Source: Dyella halodurans (lineage in GTDB: Bacteria; Pseudomonadota; Gammaproteobacteria; Xanthomonadales; Rhodanobacteraceae). Taken from it: a DNA stretch of 64,000 bases. The stretch lies in NCBI RefSeq assembly GCF_026283925.1, contig NZ_JAPDPF010000008.1, positions 62,001-126,000 on the forward strand, read 5' to 3'. Made by a program: the position numbers and the translations under genes. Under the pieces are notes generated by a model, which saw only the letters and a program-made list of their open reading frames with translations, was not told the DNA's origin and ran no database searches. This document shows positions 1 to 9,037 of the stretch, in pieces. The number at the start of each line of letters is the position of its first letter. Positions within the stretch are counted from its first letter, which is position 1.

Positions 1-2
1 AG

Positions 3-1574
3 CTGGTGGGTATTGGCGGACTCAAGGTGATCTCGCGCACCTCGACCGAGAAGTACCCGAGCCACCCGGAAGACATCAGAACCATCGCGCGGCAACTGGA
101 TGTGGCGACGCTGCTCGAGGGCACGGTACAAAGGGCCGGCGACCAGGTGCTGATCAATGTGCAGTTGATCGATGCGACCAGCGGCAACCATCTCTGGGCG
201 AAAGCCTATACGCGCACGTTGGACAACGTCTTCAGTGTGGAAGGCGAGGTCGCGCAGAACGTGGCGGAGGCGCTGAAGGTGCAGCTGACGTCCGCGGAAA
301 CCGCGCGTATCGACCGCGTGCCGACCTCGAATGCGGAAGCCTACGATTTCTACCTGCAGGCCAGCGCGCATGCGAACCGCGCTTACGATGATCCCACGCT
401 GACATCGTCCGAATTGCCGCAGGCAATCTCGCTGTATCAACAGGCACTGGCCAGGGATCCGAACTTCGCGCTGGCCGCGGCTGCGCTGGCGCGCGCGCAC
501 ATGCAGATGTATTTCTTCGCGCCCGATCGCACGAACACGCGGCTGGCCGAGGCGAAGACTGCCGCCGATCGTGCGCTGGCGTTACAGCCGAATCTGGGTC
601 AGGCGCATTACGCAATGGGACTGTATGACTACTGGGGCCATCGCGACTACGCCGGTGCCATCACCCAGTTGAAGCTGGCCCGGCAGGCCTTGCCCAACAG
701 TGCCACGGTCGAACTCCTGATCGCCGCGATTGCCCGGCGCCAGGGGCGCTGGGACGAAGCGGTAACGCGCTTTCACACGGCCACCGTGCTTGATCCACAT
801 AGTGAATTCGCGTTCAACCAGCTCGGCGTGACCTATCAGAGCATGCGCCGCTACGCTGACGCCGACCAGGCCTATGCCGCCGCCCTCGCCGTGAGTCGAA
901 ATCCTTTTGCCGAACGTATGGCGCGGGCCTTCAACGAGGTGACGTGGAAGGGCAATCCTGGGCCGCTGCGCAGCGAACTGGCGACGCTGACGCCGGGCAG
1001 CGAAGCCTACGCCGGCAATGTCATGGCGATCTATTTCGAGCGCGAGCTGGCGCACGATTTTGCCGGGGCCGCCAAGGTGGCCGAGACGGACAAGGCAGAC
1101 AACTGGGACGATCCGGACAATATCGTCTTGCCCCGAATCCTGTTTGTGGCTTGGGCCTCGCAGGCGGCGGGAGATACGGCCAAGGCGGCTGCAGCGTATA
1201 CGGAGGTTGCCACGCGTGCTCGCGCCGGTCTCGTCGAGCGGCCGGACGATGCGGACCTGCATCTCACCCTGGGCTATGCCTATGCCGGACTCGGCCGAAA
1301 AACCGAGGCCGTCACCGAGGGCGAGCGCGCCGTCGCCTTGATGCCGGTCTCTGAGGACGCCCTCACCGGAGTCGATATGCTCGAGCACCAGGCGCAGCTC
1401 TATGTCCTGGTCGGCCAGCCGGACCAGGCCATTGCCCTGATCGAACGCGTACTGTCCCTGCCTGCTGGCGGCATCATGTCGAGCGCGTTGCTGCGGCTGG
1501 ACCCGGTCTGGGATCCGTTGCGCGACGACCCTCGATTCAAGGCGCTGCTGCTGAAGTATCCCAGCGCCAGCTAG
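3..1574 (+). CDS. TolB-like/TPR repeat protein, 5' truncated
   Basis: The open frame runs in from the window edge, so the true start is upstream. The first visible residues (VISRTS, then LLEGTVQRAGDQVLINVQLIDATSG) match the TolB-like/FlgO-like region found before TPR arrays in bacterial signalling proteins; the missing N-terminus is usually a winged-helix or adenylate-cyclase-type domain. From about residue 110 onward the protein is helical with TPR-like repeats, for example the ALARDPNFALAAAALARAH and ALQPNLGQAHYAMG segments. It ends in a final TPR-like unit (DPRFKALLLKY). The role is probably protein-protein interaction or regulation; the output domain is not visible. Family is fairly sure, function is not. 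Confidence 0.8.
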   Translation: MVGIGGLKVISRTSTEKYPSHPEDIRTIARQLDVATLLEGTVQRAGDQVLINVQLIDATSGNHLWAKAYTRTLDNVFSVEGEVAQNVAEALKVQLTSAETARIDRVPTSNAEAYDFYLQASAHANRAYDDPTLTSSELPQAISLYQQALARDPNFALAAAALARAHMQMYFFAPDRTNTRLAEAKTAADRALALQPNLGQAHYAMGLYDYWGHRDYAGAITQLKLARQALPNSATVELLIAAIARRQGRWDEAVTRFHTATVLDPHSEFAFNQLGVTYQSMRRYADADQAYAAALAVSRNPFAERMARAFNEVTWKGNPGPLRSELATLTPGSEAYAGNVMAIYFERELAHDFAGAAKVAETDKADNWDDPDNIVLPRILFVAWASQAAGDTAKAAAAYTEVATRARAGLVERPDDADLHLTLGYAYAGLGRKTEAVTEGERAVALMPVSEDALTGVDMLEHQAQLYVLVGQPDQAIALIERVLSLPAGGIMSSALLRLDPVWDPLRDDPRFKALLLKYPSAS

Positions 1575-1798
1575 CGTGCCGTTCGCACCGCTTGCTCACG
1601 CAGGCTTCAAAAGGGGCCGGTGATCGTTGAGGCCGTTGCACCAAGGTCACGCCAACCAGCGTCGCGTGCGGGGCGGATGCAAGTTGAACCGGGTCTACGC
1701 CGCCCCCTGGTCGAAGTGTTCCAGGCACGAGCCTGAGCAAGGCCCCGTGCTTCTCATGATGTCTTTGCGCCATCGCATGAACTCAACAGGAGGTCAGC

Positions 1799-2404
1799 GT
1801 GTACCGAACGATATCGACAGCGTCGAAGCTCGCCATCTGCTTGCTGGTCGGGACGGCATCGTTGGTCGGCAGCATGCCGTCGACGATGGCAGCCGATGCT
1901 CCAACCGATCCAACCGCGGTATTCGCCGCGCCGCAACGTGACGGGTCCCGGGATTTCGATTTCCTGATCGGCGATTGGAAAGCCCATGTTCGCCGCCTGC
2001 CCGATCGTCTGAACAACTCCACCGCCTGGGACGAATACGACGGCATCTCCAATCACCACAAATTGCTCGATACCAACGCGAATTTCGAGCAGTTCGAAGT
2101 GACCAGCCCGGACAAGAAGCTGCACATCAAGGCGCAGACCTTGCGGATGTACAACCCGGACACGCATCAATGGAGCATCTATGGCCTGGACCTGGACAAG
2201 GGCGAGCTGGACGCTCCCGTGGTGGGTGAATTCCACGGCAATCGCGGCGAGTTCTACAACCACCAGGCCTGGAAAGGGCGCGTGATTCTCGTTCGCTGGA
2301 TGTGGCTCAACATATCGCCAAAGGCGGCCCGCATGGAGCAATCGTTTTCTCCCGATGGTGGCAGGCATTGGGAAGTGAACTGGATCTGCGAGTTGTCACG
2401 GTAA
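1799..2404 (+). CDS. Exported DUF1579-like hypothetical protein
   Basis: A 201-residue protein starting at GTG, placed by a strong AGGAGG ribosome site about 6 bases upstream. Residues 1-31 form a signal peptide ending near TMA/A, so the product is likely periplasmic. The mature part begins with the DFDFLIGDWK motif, typical of DUF1579-like, lipocalin-type beta-barrel proteins, and is rich in alternating beta-strand patterns (HIKAQTLRMYNPDTHQW, GRVILVRWMW). No catalytic residues can be named. It stands alone between the TPR gene and a small unknown gene. Confidence 0.75.
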   Translation: MYRTISTASKLAICLLVGTASLVGSMPSTMAADAPTDPTAVFAAPQRDGSRDFDFLIGDWKAHVRRLPDRLNNSTAWDEYDGISNHHKLLDTNANFEQFEVTSPDKKLHIKAQTLRMYNPDTHQWSIYGLDLDKGELDAPVVGEFHGNRGEFYNHQAWKGRVILVRWMWLNISPKAARMEQSFSPDGGRHWEVNWICELSR

Positions 2405-2634
2405 CTGGGAGTTATTCCCGCGTGGTCATCTACGCCTCGGGGACTGGCGTCAGGTCGAGGCGCAAGCAGGTTGCTTTCGGACTGCGGATCCGCTCCCGCG
2501 TTGTTTTCACCCACTGATCGCCGAGTTGCCCGCATCAGGCGCGACCGCGAAGCCGCGTCGTGCTGCGGTCGCGGGAGCAAGTCCCGCCGGGGTGCTTGGG
2601 ACGCAGCACGAGGTATTGGGCTTACAATCGCCAG

Positions 2635-2946
2635 ATGGAATATCAGCTTGTCATCAAGTTCTGGCGCAAGTCTCTGGCCGACGAAGCCTTTCTCGCGGTC
2701 ATTGAGGGCAGGTTGAAGGAGGCATTGGGCGCTGCGGTCGAACTGGAGGGCTACGATGTCAGTCCGAAAGAGATCAACCTTTTCATGCTCGCGTCTGACC
2801 CACGACTCTCGTTTCGGCGCGCAAAAGACGTTCTGGAAGAACTGGGCGCGCTGAATGGCATGTCAGCCGCGTTCCGCGTGGCGGGCGGCACGAGTTTCAC
2901 GTCGATCTGGCCGCTACGCGCGACGCGCAAGTTCCGGCTGCCGTAG
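2635..2946 (+). CDS. Small hypothetical protein (103 aa)
   Basis: The start is taken at the ATG giving MEYQLVIKFW; an upstream in-frame start would read through an apparently non-coding stretch. The protein has no signal peptide or membrane segment. An alternating alpha/beta pattern (QLVIKFW, then helix LADEAFLAVIEGRLKEAL, then VELEGYDVSPKEINLFMLAS) suggests a compact ferredoxin-like fold. The family is not recognised; similar small cytosolic proteins include some immunity proteins, but no toxin partner is adjacent, so no function is assigned. Confidence 0.6.
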   Translation: MEYQLVIKFWRKSLADEAFLAVIEGRLKEALGAAVELEGYDVSPKEINLFMLASDPRLSFRRAKDVLEELGALNGMSAAFRVAGGTSFTSIWPLRATRKFRLP

Positions 2947-3025
2947 TGCCAGTGAATACCTGGCCATGCGTCAGGTGAGGACCTTGGCCGGTCGACTATT
3001 AGCGGTTTGAGATGAGGATGCTGCC

Positions 3026-3943
3026 ATGCCAGTGCGGAGCGATGTCCTTCCCGATCCATGGCCCCCTCTTGCCTACCCGGACTTCGCCAGCACCCAGTAT
3101 TTGTTCCACATGGGCCTGCAAGCGGTCGGCAAGCTGAAGCTGAAGGCGCCGTTTCAGCCGCAATGGTCGGCCGTGCCGTTATGGATTAGCGCGCGCGGGT
3201 TGACGACCGGGCCGATCGATTACGCAGGCGGAGCGTATGAAGTCAGCGCTGACCTGATCTCTCACGAACTGACATGCGTGACCAGCTGGGGCGCCGCCAA
3301 GCGCTTCAAGTTGGCGTCGATGTCGGTGGCGGAGTTTGTGGAGCAGCTCTTCGACCTTCTGCAAAACGTGGGCATCGATGTCTCCATCAACTTGATGCCG
3401 CAAGAAGTCGCCAGCCCCACGCGCTTCGACCAGGACCAACAGCAGCGCGCCTATGAGCCGGCCATGGCTAACCGCTGGTGGCGAATCCTGCTGAGCACGC
3501 AACGGGTGATGCAGATGTTCAGGGGCGGCTTCCAGGGTAAGACGCAGCCGATCGGCCTCATGTGGGGAACGCTGGATATCCGCGATGTACTCTTTAACGG
3601 CAAGCCCGCCGCACCTGCTCCCAACGCCGACTACATCCGTCGCAATGCCATGAATGCAGAGCTCATCGAGATGGGGTGGTGGGCCGGCAGTGCCGCTTAC
3701 CCCAGGCCGGCGTTCTATTCCTTCACCTATCCGCAGCCCGCGGGAATCGAAGACGCCGAAGTCAGCCCCGCGAGCGCGCACTGGGATGCAGCCATGGGCG
3801 AGTTCATCCTGGACTATGACGAGCTGCGCAAATCGAAAGACCCGGATGCTGATCTGCTGCAGTTTTTCCGCTCTGCCTTTCATGCCGGTGCCGAATGCGC
3901 GCGCTGGGATCCGCATCTCATGGGCAGCGGAAGGCCCGATTAG
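3026..3943 (+). CDS. DUF5996 family protein
   Basis: A 305-residue cytosolic protein. The opening WPPLAYPDFASTQYLFHMGLQAVGKLKL and the following PFQPQWSAVPLWISARGLTTGPI block are the hallmark of the DUF5996 family: a ~300-residue protein of unknown function with conserved Trp/Pro-rich motifs. The C-terminal AEFILDYDEL-like and ADLLQFFRSAFHAGAECARWD segments also fit this family. It is monocistronic, with no clear partner. Family assignment is good; the biochemical role is unknown. Confidence 0.85.
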   Translation: MPVRSDVLPDPWPPLAYPDFASTQYLFHMGLQAVGKLKLKAPFQPQWSAVPLWISARGLTTGPIDYAGGAYEVSADLISHELTCVTSWGAAKRFKLASMSVAEFVEQLFDLLQNVGIDVSINLMPQEVASPTRFDQDQQQRAYEPAMANRWWRILLSTQRVMQMFRGGFQGKTQPIGLMWGTLDIRDVLFNGKPAAPAPNADYIRRNAMNAELIEMGWWAGSAAYPRPAFYSFTYPQPAGIEDAEVSPASAHWDAAMGEFILDYDELRKSKDPDADLLQFFRSAFHAGAECARWDPHLMGSGRPD

Positions 3944-4099
3944 CTGATTTCCGGGCCCCATGCCGCCTGGCTGCATGGTCGGGGCAGCGGTCACCGCGGC
4001 CAATAACGGTTTTCGCCAGGCACGTCCCATGCTGCAAATAAGTGCCAAAATAAAGCGCTCTGCAGGCGTTGAACCATGTCCCTAGCGAGGGAACAGGCC

Positions 4100-5143
4100 A
4101 TGCTGGAAGTTGCGGGAACCCAAGCAGTCACGGTGGTACGCAGGATGTTTGCATCCTGGTGGGTGCCGCTTTCAGTGGTGGCCCTGGTGGCTGGCCTGCC
4201 CAGTTTGGCTTCGGCACAGGAGCAAGCTCCTCCCTTCGAATCGTTCGCGGTGCCCGCGGGCAGCGGCCCGCACGACGTCGCCCCCGCCGCTGACGGCACC
4301 GTGTGGTACACGGCGCAGGCGCGCGGTGCGGTCGGGCGGCTGGACCCTCGTCGTGGCAAGGCCGACTGGGTTCCGCTTGGCAACGGCTCAGCGCCACACG
4401 GCGTGATCGTTGGTCCAGATCAGGCGGCCTGGATTACCGACGGCGGCCAGAACGCGATCGTGCGAGTCGACCCCAAGACGCTTGCCGTCACGCGCTTCCC
4501 GTTGCCACAGGAGCGCTCGAACGCCAATCTCAACACGGCGGTCTTCGACCGGCGGGGGCACCTGTGGTTTACCGGGCAAAACGGCATCTACGGCGAACTC
4601 GATCCGGCGAGCGGCCGGATGCGCGTTTTCGATGCACCGCGCGGACGCGGGCCGTATGGCATCTGCGTGACTCCCGATGGAAACCTCTATTACGCATCGC
4701 TGGCTGGCAGCTACATCGGCCACATCGACCTGGCGAGCGGGAAGGCGCAGGTCATCGAACCGCCGACACCGAACCAGGGAGCACGACGTATTTGGTCCGA
4801 TTCGAAAGGGCGCGTCTGGGTCAGCGAGTGGACCGCAGGAAAGGTCGCCATGTTCAACCCGTCGTCGCATCAATGGCGTGAATGGCCACTGCCAGGACAC
4901 GATCCGCACGCGTACGCGATCTTCGTCGATGACCACGACATCGTCTGGTTGAGCGAATGGAGCGCCAACGTGCTGGTGCGCTTCGACCCGGGAACCGAGC
5001 GCTTCGACGCATTCACGCTACCGCGCCCAAACTCAAACGTGCGCCAGATGATGGGGCGCCGCGGAGAGGTCTGGCTGTCCGCGTCGGGTACCGATCATGT
5101 GTTGCTGTATCGAACGCGTGCGTCCGATGCCGGCAGCAAGTAA
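4100..5143 (+). CDS. Streptogramin-lyase-like (Vgb) beta-propeller, exported
   Basis: The ATG at 4100 is preferred because AGGGA lies 7 bases upstream; 4076 and 4145 are in-frame alternatives. The N-terminus has an Arg-Arg pair and a hydrophobic stretch ending in ASA/QEQ, a signal peptide, so the propeller is exported. The body is made of repeated blades with the W-x-T/S-(E/D)-x-x-x-(N/G)-x-(V/I)-x-R-x-DP pattern (AWITDGGQNAIVRVDP, VWVSEWTAGKVAMFNP, VWLSEWSANVLVRFDP), as in virginiamycin B lyase and related six- or seven-bladed propellers. Most chromosomal homologues are not proven antibiotic lyases, so a role in resistance is only a possibility. Confidence 0.8.
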   Translation: MLEVAGTQAVTVVRRMFASWWVPLSVVALVAGLPSLASAQEQAPPFESFAVPAGSGPHDVAPAADGTVWYTAQARGAVGRLDPRRGKADWVPLGNGSAPHGVIVGPDQAAWITDGGQNAIVRVDPKTLAVTRFPLPQERSNANLNTAVFDRRGHLWFTGQNGIYGELDPASGRMRVFDAPRGRGPYGICVTPDGNLYYASLAGSYIGHIDLASGKAQVIEPPTPNQGARRIWSDSKGRVWVSEWTAGKVAMFNPSSHQWREWPLPGHDPHAYAIFVDDHDIVWLSEWSANVLVRFDPGTERFDAFTLPRPNSNVRQMMGRRGEVWLSASGTDHVLLYRTRASDAGSK

Positions 5144-5246
5144 AGGCGCTACGTGGTGCCGCTGTGCATCTCGTCGCTGAACCACGGGCTGACGCATGGC
5201 GGGGCTCATTGGCGCGGAGAGCAGGGGACAACGGTTGCCCCGCCCA

Positions 5247-5930
5247 CTATTTGCCTTTGCCGATCCGCCAGCAGGCCTCGAGGAAGATCCGTCGTTCCTG
5301 CTCGCTGTCTATTTCGGGTGCTAGGCGCCGCGCAAGAGCATCCAGGTCGCCGCCACCCTGGGTGGCCCGACGTACCAGGTGTGCGGCCACCGGCCCGATG
5401 TGCTTCGCGAGCTCGACCTCGAGCAGGCGCAAGTGCGCCGCATCGACGCTGCCGGCCGGTTCGGCGTTATCGGCGGGCCTGGTGTCCCGCGCTGGCCGAT
5501 GTGCGGCGGGGAGGTCGTGGGCCGCGTACCCGCGGAGGGTCGTATCGAGGTAATCGCACAGGCGTGTGATGTGCGGCTCGAGTGGTGGCGGGAACGCATC
5601 CATCCAGTGCTGCGTGCTGAGAAAGTACTCCAGGCTCTTTGATGGCAGCACGTCCTCGAGCCGAAACGGCAGGATCGGCAACTGCTTGTGCACGGCCCGT
5701 TCCACCTCGCGGCGTACCTGGCCTGAGTCGTTGCTGCTGGCGGAGAACACCAGCACCATGAGCCGTGCACTGGAAATCGCATCGATGATCTCGGCGGCCC
5801 AGTCGGCGGCCGGGGATACGTCGCGCGGCGCGATCCATACCTTGATGCCGCGCGCTTCCAGTTGCTGCACGAGCGCGAACGCAGCTTCGCGATCCGGTTG
5901 CGAGTAGCTGACGAACAGGTCGTGTGGCAT
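5247..5930 (-). CDS. TIR-domain protein with C-terminal helical module
   Basis: A 227-residue protein. Residues 1-135 are a TIR domain: box 1 is DLFVSYS, followed by VWIAPRDVSP (BB-loop region). The segment QVRREVERAV places Glu75 where NAD-cleaving TIR enzymes carry their catalytic glutamate (W/V-x-x-x-E pattern). After a Pro/Ala-rich linker (about 136-165), residues 166-222 form a helical module (LLEVELAKHIGPVAAHLVRR, then LARRLAPEIDSEQERRIF). This resembles the short module seen at the C-terminus of some bacterial Ser/Thr kinases and regulators. It starts 3 bases after the stop of the membrane sensor gene, so the two are very likely co-transcribed. It could be an NADase effector or a scaffold; the sequence alone does not decide. 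Confidence 0.85.
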   Translation of the reverse strand: MPHDLFVSYSQPDREAAFALVQQLEARGIKVWIAPRDVSPAADWAAEIIDAISSARLMVLVFSASSNDSGQVRREVERAVHKQLPILPFRLEDVLPSKSLEYFLSTQHWMDAFPPPLEPHITRLCDYLDTTLRGYAAHDLPAAHRPARDTRPADNAEPAGSVDAAHLRLLEVELAKHIGPVAAHLVRRATQGGGDLDALARRLAPEIDSEQERRIFLEACWRIGKGK

Positions 5931-5933
5931 GGC

Positions 5934-6797
5934 TCAGCCGCCCAGCATCTGCAGCGCCTTGTCCAGGCTCTTGCGCATGCGGTTGAAGGCGGCCGACAAC
6001 GCCGCCACCTCGGGCCCACCGCCACGCGGGAAGTCCGCCGCTGCGGTATCGCCGAGGCTCACCTGGTCGGCTATCCGCGCGATCCGGCGTACCGGGCGAA
6101 TGACCAGCACATAGATCGAGGCGTTGACGACCAGCAGGACGCTGACGAGCATCGCGGCGATGGCAGTCAGCACCTCGCGTCGCACGCGTGCGGCATTCGC
6201 CTCCGCACTGGCGAAGGGAACCGAGATGACTTGCGCGCCGACGACCTCGTTGGGCTGCCAGCCAAAGCCATGCTCGTTGCCATAGCGTGCGAGCATGGTT
6301 GCCGGTGCTGCAGACGGCAGACTGTGACATCCCAGGCAGCCGGCATCGACGCGGATCGGGCGCGCCAGATAAAGAGCTTTGCCCATCGGCGTGTCGCGCG
6401 TCCCGCTTACTTCCCTGGTCGTGGTGTCGTTGCGGAAGCGCTGCACGATATCCGCTTCCCAGTCCGTCGCGCGGTCGCGTGGATTGGTCGGGTTGAGCGT
6501 GGCTTCCTTGTAGGAGTAGTCGGGGTGTTCTTTGTGCAGGGTGAGGAAGTTCTGTGTCGCGGCATAGAACGGCACGCTCTGCGGGCGGAACGCAGTGGCC
6601 ATCTTGTCGTCGAGTAAGGGGTCGATCTCGGTCTCGGTGTAGGAGCGGATCGCCGCAGCGCTGTCCAACATCAAGCCGGCCTGGGCGAGCACTTCACGCG
6701 TCGCGTTTTCCTGCAGCGTCGAAGTCACGATCAGGGAGATCGCCACCATGCCGAGCGCGAATGCGACTAGCAGTATCAGGTTGATCCGCAGCAGCAC
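5934..6797 (-). CDS. Membrane sensor: DUF3365 (Tll0287-like) haem domain plus HAMP
   Basis: GTG at 6797 is preferred over the longer GTG at 6839 because AAGGGGG sits about 6 bases upstream and the protein then opens directly with its first membrane segment (LLRINLILLVAFALGMVAIS). Residues 30-205 are an extracytoplasmic DUF3365/Tll0287-like domain with a C-x-x-C-H haem c attachment motif (CLGCH, about residues 154-158). A second membrane segment (about 210-233) leads into a HAMP linker (RPVRRIARIADQVSLGD) and a short helix, with no kinase or cyclase domain. Output must therefore pass to a partner, and the TIR gene follows 3 bases downstream. Proposed role: redox, oxygen or ligand sensing in the periplasm. 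Confidence 0.85.
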   Translation of the reverse strand: MLLRINLILLVAFALGMVAISLIVTSTLQENATREVLAQAGLMLDSAAAIRSYTETEIDPLLDDKMATAFRPQSVPFYAATQNFLTLHKEHPDYSYKEATLNPTNPRDRATDWEADIVQRFRNDTTTREVSGTRDTPMGKALYLARPIRVDAGCLGCHSLPSAAPATMLARYGNEHGFGWQPNEVVGAQVISVPFASAEANAARVRREVLTAIAAMLVSVLLVVNASIYVLVIRPVRRIARIADQVSLGDTAAADFPRGGGPEVAALSAAFNRMRKSLDKALQMLGG

Positions 6798-7037
6798 GCT
6801 CGACCCCCTTGTCGGATTGCCGGCCCACTGGCCCGGCACCGACGGTGTTCATGGCTGTTGGAACCTCGGTGGCGCCCTGCAAGCGCGCCACTCATGCCGC
6901 CGTGGGAAATCATGACACAAAGCGCCAGACGGGGGACCCGAGCGGTTTTCGCATGATTTCCCGTGCTCGACCGTAACGAGCCGAGTCCGATCCGCAAGGG
7001 CCGGGCTGACGACATGGGCGCTCGCCCTCGTCGGCGG

Positions 7038-7937
7038 CTAGCGGGAGGACTTGATGAAGTCGACGAACGCACGCAAGGGAGCAGGCAGCAGGCGTCGGCC
7101 GGAATAGTAAAGAAAGGGTCCCGTGAAGCGTGGCCACCACGGTTCAAGAATGGGCTCAAGAGCGCCGCTGTCGAAGTGGGGGCGCAGCCAATCCTCGAAC
7201 AGATAGATGACGCCTGTACCGGCAATGGCCGCATCGATGGCAAGCTCGATGGCCGAACCCGCCTGCACGATCAGGCGGCCGGGGGGATCGAGCCGCACCA
7301 GCTCGCCGTCTCGCTCGAACTCCCACGTGGTCATTGCGCCGCTGCTGAAGCGACTGCGCAGGCAGGCGTGGTTCAGGAGTTCCTGCGGGTGTGCGGGCCG
7401 CCCGTGACGGGCGAGATAGGCCGGAGATGCGGCGGCCGCAAACCGCTGGCTGCGCGGTCCCAACGGCAAGGCGATCATGTCCTGTTCCAACCGTTCTTCG
7501 TAGCGTACGCCCGCATCGCAACCGGCCGCGATGATGTCGACGAAGCTGTCTTCGGCGATCACGTCCACCTGGATCTCGGGATACGCGGCAAGAAAGGGCG
7601 GAATGATGGCCGGTAGCACCAGGCGCGCCGCGTTGACGGGGACATTGAGCCGCAACGTACCGGTCGGCGTATCGCGAAAGCCGTTGACGACGTCGATCGC
7701 CGCTTCCACTTCGGACAGCGCCGGTCCAAGACGTTCAAGCAGACGCTGGCCCGCCTCGGTCGCGATCACGCTGCGGGTGGTCCGGTGCAACAGCCTGACC
7801 CCGAGCTGGGTTTCCAGCCGACGTACGGACTCACTGAGCCCTGAAGCGCTGTAACCGCTGGCGCGCGCGCCGTCACGAAAGCCCTTGGCGCGTGCCACGG
7901 CAACGAAGGCCTTAAGGTCGTTGAGGTCGATGTCCAT
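7038..7937 (-). CDS. LysR-family transcriptional regulator
   Basis: A 299-residue regulator. Residues 1-60 form the winged helix-turn-helix (DLNDLKAFVAVARAKGFRDGARASG, then RRLETQLGVRLLHRTTRSV). The rest is the periplasmic-binding-like effector domain with the usual GTLRLNVP start. It is divergent from the SDR gene at 8040, with about 100 bases between the two starts. The classic LysR arrangement makes that SDR its probable target. The inducer is unknown. Confidence 0.92.
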   Translation of the reverse strand: MDIDLNDLKAFVAVARAKGFRDGARASGYSASGLSESVRRLETQLGVRLLHRTTRSVIATEAGQRLLERLGPALSEVEAAIDVVNGFRDTPTGTLRLNVPVNAARLVLPAIIPPFLAAYPEIQVDVIAEDSFVDIIAAGCDAGVRYEERLEQDMIALPLGPRSQRFAAAASPAYLARHGRPAHPQELLNHACLRSRFSSGAMTTWEFERDGELVRLDPPGRLIVQAGSAIELAIDAAIAGTGVIYLFEDWLRPHFDSGALEPILEPWWPRFTGPFLYYSGRRLLPAPLRAFVDFIKSSR

Positions 7938-8039
7938 TGTTCGCCATACCGCACGGCCTGCTCGGTTTATACCGGATTATCGAGGAAGTGACCAAGGCCT
8001 AGGATGCCGCCACCTCCCATCCCATCGCAGGTTTCAGGC

Positions 8040-8804
8040 ATGAACATGCAGACTCAGAAAATTGCCCTCGTCACTGGCGGCAGCCGCGGGCTCGGCCGCA
8101 GCACCGTCCTTAGCCTCGCCAGGCGTGGCGTCCCATCGATCTTCACCTATCACTCGAATCGCACGGAAGCCGACAAGGTCAGCGCGCTCGCTCGTGATGC
8201 GGGCGCGAGCGCCATCGCCCTGCAACTCGATGCGGGCAATATCAGCGCACTCGACGGCTTCGTGGCAGGCGTGCGGGTGGCCTTGGCCGAGTTGGGCAGC
8301 GAGCACTTCGACTATCTCGTCAACAATGCGGGCACGTCGCATCACCAGGCCTTCGAGCACACCACCGAAGAAGAGTTGGACGCGCTCTACCATGTTCACT
8401 TCAAGGGCGTGTTCTTTCTCACGCAGAAGCTGCTTCCATTGATCAACGACGGCGGCCGCATCGTCAATATCTCTTCTGGCTTGACCCGCGTCACCATACC
8501 GGCAAGCGGTGCCTACGCTTCGATGAAGGGTGCGATTGAAGTGCTGACCCGCTACCTCGCCAAGGAGCTGGGCGAGCGCCGGATTGCAGTCAACACCGTG
8601 GCCCCGGGCGCCATCGCCACCGATTTCAGCGGCGGCATGGTGCGTGACAATCCCGAGATCAACAAGCGTGTCAGCGACATGACGGCACTCGGGCGTGTTG
8701 GCCTGCCCGATGACATCGGCCCGATGATCGCCTCGCTGTTGTCCGAGGACCATCGATGGGTCAATGCCCAGCGCATCGAAGTGTCGGGCGGCATGTCCAT
8801 CTAG
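8040..8804 (+). CDS. SDR-family NAD(P)-dependent oxidoreductase
   Basis: A 254-residue classical short-chain dehydrogenase. The start is the ATG giving MNMQTQKIALVTGG; the upstream ATG at 8004 would add an unconserved Pro-rich leader. It carries the cofactor motif TGGSRGLG, the NNAG motif, the catalytic Ser in NISSGL and a Y-x-x-x-K pair in the AYASMKGA segment. The end IEVSGGMSI is typical of the family. Being divergent from a LysR gene suggests substrate-responsive expression. The substrate cannot be read from the sequence. Confidence 0.9.
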   Translation: MNMQTQKIALVTGGSRGLGRSTVLSLARRGVPSIFTYHSNRTEADKVSALARDAGASAIALQLDAGNISALDGFVAGVRVALAELGSEHFDYLVNNAGTSHHQAFEHTTEEELDALYHVHFKGVFFLTQKLLPLINDGGRIVNISSGLTRVTIPASGAYASMKGAIEVLTRYLAKELGERRIAVNTVAPGAIATDFSGGMVRDNPEINKRVSDMTALGRVGLPDDIGPMIASLLSEDHRWVNAQRIEVSGGMSI

Positions 8805-9037
8805 TTGCAGCCGTTGTCGTGTGCCTTCGAACAAACGCGAGGGCGCACCTGACAGCAGCTGGCAGTGATCCAGGGGGAGAGCAGGGTTGTCCTGGTAACT
8901 GCACATGCATGTCATCGGTAAGGCGATAGGGTACGAGGCCGTCTACGCCGATTGCCCTATAGCCCGGACGGGCACGCGGCCTTATATAGAGCCGGCACGT
9001 GGTCGCGGGCCGCGTCATTCGCACAAGGAGCGAACAC

